Shown: piece by piece, positions 57,246 to 64,000 of the stretch
How the letters are laid out: every line of letters begins with the position of its first letter
Numbering within the stretch: the stretch's first letter is position 1
Assembly: GCA_022575985.1 (NCBI GenBank)
Contig: JAKSXM010000007.1
Coordinates: 52,234,501 to 52,298,500 of the forward strand
DNA length: 64,000 bases
Direction: 5' to 3'
Origin: Anagrus nilaparvatae
Lineage: Eukaryota; Arthropoda; Insecta; Hymenoptera; Mymaridae
Translations under genes and position numbers: made by a program
Notes under the pieces: model-generated
Databases searched by the model: none
What the model was told of the DNA's origin: nothing
Seen by the model: the letters and a program-made list of their open reading frames with translations, nothing else

Positions 57246-59733
57246 ATTATAAAATATTATTTATTTCAAGTATTAATATTAATTTAAATGATTCTTTTAG
57301 TTTTATATTTTAACTTAAGTGATAAAAAAAATTTCATAACAATATGTGTCAAATGATTGTAAATGAAAGCATTAATATTTTTTAAGGTTAGTTTTATAAT
57401 TAATGTTTATTGTTTAAAAAAAATAAATCCGACATAAAGTTTAAATAAAAAATAACAATTGTTTAAATAATTGAAGCGAATGAATAGTTAAATAACAAAA
57501 GAAACTAATTGAAAGTTAATTATTGATAAATTAAAAATTTCGTGTTTAATGTTCAAACAAAATAATATATATTTATTTACAAAAAATTTAAATAATCTTT
57601 AAATCATTGTAGTTAATTATAAATTTCTTTCTTTTTGTTTCTCTTAATGTTTGTAAATAAAAATTGCAAGAATTAAAACTTTATTTATTTCACTTTTATT
57701 TTCATTTTTTGAAAAGCGAAATAGAACAAAATGATGTCAAAAGTAATTTATAAACATTTTATTATAGATATATTTAATTAGAATGATTAATTGTATTAAA
57801 TCTAATTATAATCAAATATAGAAAAGTAAACATAGATTAAAAATATATCAATCCTTGTTTTAGTAAGTAGTGCTTAATCGTAGAAACATTATCTCGCATA
57901 AAAGATAAATTATTCAATTGTAGATTTTTTTATTGATTACTATAGATATTTAAAACTATTAAAAAGTTATTTGAATTCTATTATAACAAATTATTAAATG
58001 TTCAAATGAAATTGTTTTGTTTTTATTTGTAATTTTATGGAAACATAGTCAAAGCGTAGGGTAACGAGTTAAAAACCAATTTTAGCTTTAAATGTAACTT
58101 TCATAAATTAGTAGTTATCTTTTTTTTAAAGATTATTAATACAAATAATAACTTTAATAAATGTATCAAACAAATATCACTGAATAAAATGGCAAAAAGA
58201 TGATAAATTTTTAAATAATTTAAAAAATGGAAGATTAAATCAGAAATGAGATTCAAAATTAAAGATTTTCGTTAGCCATATTAGGTATGTATTTTGAGTT
58301 GTAAACAAGAATTTTATAAAATAATTTAACCCTATGATTTTATTTAAAATGTTTAAAAATAAAAATTTTTCACATTTAAAAATCAATGGTAAGTAATAAA
58401 ACTATTTTAGTATAATTTAATAATTATAATTTTATATAAATAAGAATGTGTTATAAATTCAAATCAATCATATTTACTGCAAAAATGACCAAGTTCTTTA
58501 ACGCATAAATTATGCAAGGCATGATACATAATTCCATTTTGTTTAGTGAATAGCTGTAGGTTTTTTTTATTAATTTTCAATAACCATGGTATTTGAACTA
58601 ATAGGTGAAATTAAATTAATATTTGAATATTTTTTTATCCAAAACTTAGAAAAAAAAAAATTTATTTTTAGTGTTTTTTGAATCATAATATAACAGAATT
58701 CTTACCATAAAAATTGATAATAAACTAGAATAAAATGATTATACTAATGATTTCAGTCAAAAATATTATTTTAATTCACTAATAAATTATTAAAATGCTC
58801 AAATATTTGTAAAGAATGTTTTTTCTATGTGGATAATATATTTTTTCCCCATTTAATCCTATACATTAGTTTTTTATGAATAATAAACTATTTTATTTTG
58901 GTCATCATCAAAAATCATAAATTAATTTTAATTTTTGTACTTTAAATAAATCTTGATTTGAGGCAAAACACTATTTTAAAGCTCTTTTACAATGAATTGA
59001 CTGATTTCAGGTAAGAAAAATTAATAACTGTTAATTTATAACTCGATTTTTTAAGAAGTATATGCATGTAAAAACTGAAACTTATAAAAAAATAAATTAT
59101 TCTTATATTTACATACCCAAATTTAGTTTTCCTTTTAAAATTAATAATTTTCAGACTTAAAGGTAATTTGTTTTGTAAATTTTTTCCATTTATCATGTTT
59201 AAAAATGATTTAAGAATCTATTTAGTTAGGGCCCCAAATATATCACAAATAGTATATAAATAATAAAAGCTTACCAAAACTTGTTCGTTGGTTATTTAAT
59301 TAATAATGATGTATAGTTTCATATGATATAACTTACCTAAAACAAACAAAGTAATATTTATGATTATTCAAGTGATTAATAAATGCAAGAATTTTTAATT
59401 TTCCATAAAAATATTATTTCTATATCAATATAAATATTAAATATAATAGTTTTTTGCAACCCAAAACCGTAATAATAAATAATTGCCTTGGATGGATGGT
59501 GATTTCGAGGCAATTTACATACAATTCGGGGATATTCATTTTTTATAGCCAAATATTGTAAAATTTTACTTTAAAAATTTGAATTCTCTTCAAGAATTTA
59601 GTATACCCCAATAATAGCTGCTCCAATTTTGCTTAAAATGATTGTTTCATATTTGCCAATAAATGTATGACTTTAAAGACCTAATATATTTTTACTATCA
59701 AAGTTGCTCACAGATTTGAAATCAAAATTAATA
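57246..59733. other. AT-rich stretch between gene 5 island and Tc1-like end
   Basis: I found no counterpart of the conserved 131 to 138-nt 5' exon here, although a TTTCAG/GTAAGA junction occurs near 59010. The 69-codon open frame on the minus strand at 58987-59196 is compositionally biased and not convincing. Confidence 0.5.
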
Positions 59734-59960
59734 CAGTGGTGATCAAAAGTCTGGCCCCAATCCCTATCATGCGATATTTTTATTCTCATCAGAAATGTAT
59801 TTGTTTAAAATAGTAAAATTATTTATAGAAATGCAGTGCTCCTCGCTATAATTGATAAAAAAAAGTAATTCAAAACAATTTTAAATAAGAGATACAAGTC
59901 AATAAAATGAACTGTTGCAAAAATTTAGTGTTCAAAAGTCTGGTCCTACCCGAAAGTGTT
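59734..59960 (+). mobile_element. Tc1/mariner-like terminal repeat remnant
   Basis: TA followed by CAGTGGTGATCAAAAGTCTG at 59734, and about 180 bp further a second GTTCAAAAGTCTGGTCC (59930-59946). Paired AAAGTCTGGNCC direct repeats within an end beginning CAGTGG are typical of IR/DR-type Tc1 elements inserted at TA. I saw no transposase frame and no matching right end before gene 5, so this is probably a truncated or solo end; the interior limit is unknown. Confidence 0.6.
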
Positions 59961-60658
59961 CAAAGAAATTAAATATTCTAGCCTAATCATATAATTTTTG
60001 ATGTACGATCTGGACCATTTTTTTTGCTCCCTTGGTTAAAAATGTATTGTATCTAGTACTAATTGTATCACAAGGAGACACTTCATGAAGGTAAAATTTT
60101 ATTTGTATTATAAACCATTTTTTAATATTTTTTTAAATCTTATAAAAATAACATACATCATATTCAAATTTTTAACAAAGTTGTGCAGTGTATTTTTTTT
60201 TTACAACTCAAAAAATGTGAAAAATTTTTATAATTTTAATCAAATCGTCACCCAGTTTGAATAAAAATTTATTTACCCCTATATACCTATAAAAAGATAA
60301 TCAATTTTAGAAAAAAAGATATTTTTCTTATTATAGGTTTTTATCTTGTTTTACTCAAAATAGTATATTATGCATCAAGGGCGCAAAATATTTTTTCCTC
60401 CGCGAACGCGTTTTGCAATTTGATAAAAAATGTGACGCTCGTATTTTAGGCCTGGATGGACATTTTGTATCGGATTTTAACTTAGATGCAAACTGCATTC
60501 AATTCTGATTTTATTCACTTACTTATAAAGTATATTTAGGGCAAAACTTTGTATTTAATTAAAGCTTTGCACTAAGGTTTGATTTAAAATTTTAGATTCT
60601 CTGCAATCTAAATTTAAAAGTTCGGCTGGTTAATACGTACTATTTTGCTTATTTTCAG

Positions 60659-60767
60659 AATGTTGGAAGATACCAGTATATTCTTGAGTATATTAATTGC
60701 AAAAAAATAATTCTGCATATGAATCAAATGCCTTAATTGCTCAGCATGTATGTCATATTTAATTTTT
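60659..60767 (+). other. Candidate non-coding 5' exon of gene 5
   Basis: A 109-nt segment between TTATTTTCAG and ATTTTT/GTAAGTTTTA. It is not obviously similar to the conserved exons of the other genes. The following intron would be 88 bp, ending in a long T-run and AATTTCAG at 60855, just before the coding exon. The short-intron arrangement parallels that of gene 2. Confidence 0.4.
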
Positions 60768-60895
60768 GTAAGTTTTATATTTTTTGAATTTCATTCAAGC
60801 AAAATAAAAATCTCAAAATTTCCTGATTTCTTTTTTTTTTTTTTTTTAATTTCAGATCTACTGTAAAATAAATTTTTGATAAAAATAAAATTAAT

Positions 60896-63800
60896 ATGGA
60901 ATATGGTAATTTCAAACGCGATCTGCCTGCAATTTGGCTTGTTTTTGCTGATTCTTTTTTAAATCATGAAAATGCTCCTAAACCTTCTGCAGATCATCGT
61001 GAAAAGTCATTGGTTGATTTATTATATATTTATTTGAGATTTAATCTAGATAATTGTTATGCAAAATTGGATAGATCAACATTAACAGAATTAGATAATA
61101 TTTGTAAATTATTAAAAATTTGGTCAGAAGATTTGGATCTTATTTATAAAATAAGAGAAGATGAAGAAGAAGATGAATCGAAAATTCAAGAAATAGTTCA
61201 GCGATTTTTTCAAAGAATTCAAAATTTTGATAATTGTACTGTTATTCCTAATGGTTTAATTTCTGCAAACCATTTTAAAGGAAATGAAAACGTTTGCGTT
61301 GGTATTTTAAAGAAACAGAATGTTTTTATTGATTGGATTCAGGTGGATCCAGGTAGTGGATATCATCAAATGTGTCCAGATTTAATATCGAACAAAAGTA
61401 ATTCTTATTTGGCTATTAAAAATATTGATCCTGATAATATTACAGAAGATTGGTTAAACTTATTAGTCAATTTAAAAATATTTGGTGAATATTGTGCGAA
61501 TAAATCTTTGTATGAATGTTTGTTAGCTCACCTTAATGGTGAAACTATTTTTCAATCAGAACCTGATGAAGGTTTTATTAATTATTCACATACTTCCCCT
61601 GTTCATACTTGGAACGTTGTAGATAAATCTTTTCAGTTCCTGGTCGAACATTTTATTCCTGATATTGGTTTTGAGGTTTACTGTATGTTAATAACAGGAT
61701 TTAAAATATTTTTAATTGAAAAGACATTGTTTTTTTATCAACGCGGATTATCAAAACAAAATGAAATACAAGAGTGTGAATTTTTATTACAAGAAATGTG
61801 TCGTAATGTAGCTCAGCAATCATTGAAACAAGGAAATTCAGAGCAAAAAGATCAGACCTTAAAACTCATAAAATCCGTTAAAGCTGCAATAAAGGAATTT
61901 TGTAAATCTCAAGAAAAAAACAAAGCCCGTAGTTCTCAACTTAATGGAGCCAATGTTCATTCACTTAGTTTTGTCAAACCTAATATAATTAATTATGCTC
62001 AGTCTTCGAATGAATTAAGTTTTTGTGAATTAAAAGTTGATCCTCCTGTTCTAAGACCAAATGCTAGAGATGACATAATTGAATATTTAACAGAATTTGA
62101 AACGTCTTTTATTGACGAGTTAATTAATTCCAATAGCGTTAGTCAATTAGTTTTGTTAAGCTATGGAATCGAATCATTTTTCATTGATTACCTTGCTAAG
62201 ACAAATATTTTAAAAAAATCGGTAACAAGCCCTTTCTCAAAAAATGATTTATCATTAGCAAAAAGTTTATTCAATATTGCAAAAATTTACTTTGGTTGTC
62301 AAGGGCAATTAGTGAATCATTTATCGGAGTTAACTTACCAACCACAATTTTATGCAAAAAATGTTATAATACAGTTTTTTGTATATGCAGCTATTGCTGC
62401 CTTAAATCTCCGAGACGAAAACATAGGAGGTTTACTCTCATTGTATAATCTAAGCACTGAGATACGTGAATCTATTACATTGAATAAAATAATTCCACAT
62501 CTTGTGATTGATGATAAACGATGGTTAAAACTCTTATTTTCTGTTCAAGAATTTTTTAAACCAAAAGCTTCAAAAGGAGTTACAAAAACACTGTTTTCAC
62601 ATGGACGATATCAATTTCATCAGTTTATATTTGATATTTCAAATAATCAAGTAGATGTTGATGTTGATACCGCATTTGCTTATAATTTATTAAAAAAAGA
62701 TAAAAGAGCTTATTTAAATTTTGAAAAAAAGCATCTTGATTTAGAAGATGAAGAACTCAATAAAAAATGGAGAGATCTTGTATACTCTGAATCTCATTTA
62801 CCTCCGCTTTATTCCTTATTATACACAGTAGCTCACATAGCAAAAGTATCTTTAACAGGATTTCCCAGAAGCAGTGATAGGAATCGTCTACATTTTCATT
62901 GGACTTTAGATAATAGCCCTGACTGGGCTTCTAGAGCCAGGTTTAGATTGGATCGTGTTTGTCTTGATACTAATTTTGTTTCTGATAAATTATCGAGTTA
63001 TTTGATTCGCTCTAACGGTGAATATGGAAATGATCCTTACCAAAGATTTATTATTCGAAGAGATAAAATTTTAAGTCATCATTTTTCAGAAAATGAGATT
63101 ATTTCAAGTCAAAATAAAAAACCAGATACCATGAATTGTTTTCGTTACTTGCAACTAGGATTTTTACAAAGTGAACCACTTTTAAAGTTAGAGCGCTTAT
63201 ACATAGCCTTAAAGGATCAACAGATTGATTTTACCTGTGAACAAGAAAGTGTTTTGATCAAACAGACTTTGTTTGAAATTAGCACAATACAAGAAAAAAA
63301 TAATAAGGCCTACAGTTTATTAGAACAAGCTGTTGATAAAAGTCCAGATTTAATTCATAAACTAGGTTTACTTTGTATTGAAAAGGCTCTAGCCATGCAG
63401 TATCGTTTAACTCAACATCATGCAATAGGAAATATACTTGAAGTTACTTTAAGCTTACTCACCTTTTATCCTAAAGCATATAAAAACGATCTCATAAAAG
63501 GTATATCAAATATTTACTATCTACTAAAAAATATTTTGGAAAATCCTCAAGATCATTTAAGTGATAGTACCTTATTGCATTTAAATGTATATTTAATTAT
63601 GAGCGTTCAAGCTAATCCTCAATTATTAGAAAAAGACCTATTAATGGTATTAAAAGCATTATTGTCAATCCAGAATTATAAAATTCAAGAGATAAGGCTA
63701 GACAATAGTTGGTTGCGTCAATTAAATGTTTCGTGTTTGAATTTATCTCCACATATTGAAAAGTTTTTAAACAGAGACTTAAGTCTACTGAACGAATTAA

Positions 63801-64000
63801 TGTTACTAGTTAATCCAGAGTGGGACCAAAACAATATTTGGCAGAAAAATGAAGATAATTTATTGTATACCTGTGGTCATCACTCATTTATTCCCTTAAG
63901 GGGTTCCATTTATTATAAAAATCAGCCACTTAGAGGATTACCAGATGCAATAGCTGAACATTCTGTTTTTAAGGAATATTTAGATAAAGTCAATTTTGTT
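60896..64000 (+). CDS. Gene 5: DUF3638/DUF3645-family giant protein, N-terminal part (3' end outside window)
   Basis: The frame is open for 1035 codons from the ATG to the last base. The ATG lies 40 bases after an AATTTCAG acceptor (exon from 60856). The N-terminus MEYGNFKRDLPAIWLVFADS is close to gene 2's equivalent (LPAIWLVFGD). WIQVDPGSGYHQMCPDL, HAIGNILEVTLSLLTFYP and the end SVFKEYLDKVNFV all align with gene 2 and gene 3 at matching places, so the frame is intact. The DUF3638/DUF3645 motor-like half should follow beyond the window; its presence is inferred from the family. The linker after about residue 330 is different from all other copies. No signal peptide is visible. Confidence 0.93.
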   Translation, partial: MEYGNFKRDLPAIWLVFADSFLNHENAPKPSADHREKSLVDLLYIYLRFNLDNCYAKLDRSTLTELDNICKLLKIWSEDLDLIYKIREDEEEDESKIQEIVQRFFQRIQNFDNCTVIPNGLISANHFKGNENVCVGILKKQNVFIDWIQVDPGSGYHQMCPDLISNKSNSYLAIKNIDPDNITEDWLNLLVNLKIFGEYCANKSLYECLLAHLNGETIFQSEPDEGFINYSHTSPVHTWNVVDKSFQFLVEHFIPDIGFEVYCMLITGFKIFLIEKTLFFYQRGLSKQNEIQECEFLLQEMCRNVAQQSLKQGNSEQKDQTLKLIKSVKAAIKEFCKSQEKNKARSSQLNGANVHSLSFVKPNIINYAQSSNELSFCELKVDPPVLRPNARDDIIEYLTEFETSFIDELINSNSVSQLVLLSYGIESFFIDYLAKTNILKKSVTSPFSKNDLSLAKSLFNIAKIYFGCQGQLVNHLSELTYQPQFYAKNVIIQFFVYAAIAALNLRDENIGGLLSLYNLSTEIRESITLNKIIPHLVIDDKRWLKLLFSVQEFFKPKASKGVTKTLFSHGRYQFHQFIFDISNNQVDVDVDTAFAYNLLKKDKRAYLNFEKKHLDLEDEELNKKWRDLVYSESHLPPLYSLLYTVAHIAKVSLTGFPRSSDRNRLHFHWTLDNSPDWASRARFRLDRVCLDTNFVSDKLSSYLIRSNGEYGNDPYQRFIIRRDKILSHHFSENEIISSQNKKPDTMNCFRYLQLGFLQSEPLLKLERLYIALKDQQIDFTCEQESVLIKQTLFEISTIQEKNNKAYSLLEQAVDKSPDLIHKLGLLCIEKALAMQYRLTQHHAIGNILEVTLSLLTFYPKAYKNDLIKGISNIYYLLKNILENPQDHLSDSTLLHLNVYLIMSVQANPQLLEKDLLMVLKALLSIQNYKIQEIRLDNSWLRQLNVSCLNLSPHIEKFLNRDLSLLNELMLLVNPEWDQNNIWQKNEDNLLYTCGHHSFIPLRGSIYYKNQPLRGLPDAIAEHSVFKEYLDKVNFV

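Overview
The window looks like nuclear DNA of a multicellular eukaryote. It is very AT-rich, intergenic stretches run 4.8 to 8 kb, and GT...AG exon-like segments can be read upstream of the genes. There are no Shine-Dalgarno sites, operons or prokaryotic features. An arthropod is my best guess (non-coding 5' exons spread over about 4 kb, Harbinger-like and Tc1-like DNA transposon ends, frequent tacctat/taggta words familiar from sap-sucking insects), but this is inference; an AT-rich fungus cannot be excluded from sequence alone.

All recognisable protein-coding content is one family: five giant tandem paralogues on the + strand. Gene 1 (1-4497) is the C-terminal part of a copy cut by the window start. 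Genes 2 (12015-21794, 3259 aa), 3 (28198-38049, 3283 aa) and 4 (46086-56057, 3323 aa) are complete. Gene 5 (60896-64000) is the first 1035 codons of a copy that leaves the window. Each carries the region known as DUF3638/DUF3645, first described in fungal and oomycete proteins of about 3000 residues with no established function. The C-terminal half has a nucleotide-binding motif set (GEGKS, DESDE, SGTDD, RGTD(I/L)KL, QAAMRLRQLAQKQ) that I read as a superfamily-2 motor resembling SecA. Each coding region is uninterrupted over nearly 10 kb.

The gaps are not empty. About 3.8 to 4.6 kb before each complete start codon is a short GC-rich island containing TGGCGC, a likely promoter. Between island and ATG lie candidate non-coding 5' exons bounded by AG and GT. 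One exon of 131 to 138 nt is clearly homologous upstream of genes 2, 3 and 4. Another is single upstream of gene 4 and tandemly triplicated (about 556-bp units) upstream of gene 3. So the duplication unit included promoter, 5' UTR exons and coding exon.

Genes 3 and 4 share blocks of almost identical DNA separated by clearly diverged DNA, which suggests recent gene conversion; genes 2 and 5 resemble each other more at the N-terminus. Mobile-element traces are a 1616-bp element with about 48-bp terminal inverted repeats and a TTA target duplication (40353-41968), a 345-bp foldback element (43726-44070), a 161-bp perfect-stem hairpin next to three GC-rich palindromes (6748-6993), a possible decayed foldback (10064-10398) and a Tc1-like end (59734-59960). 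I saw no tRNA, rRNA or CRISPR.
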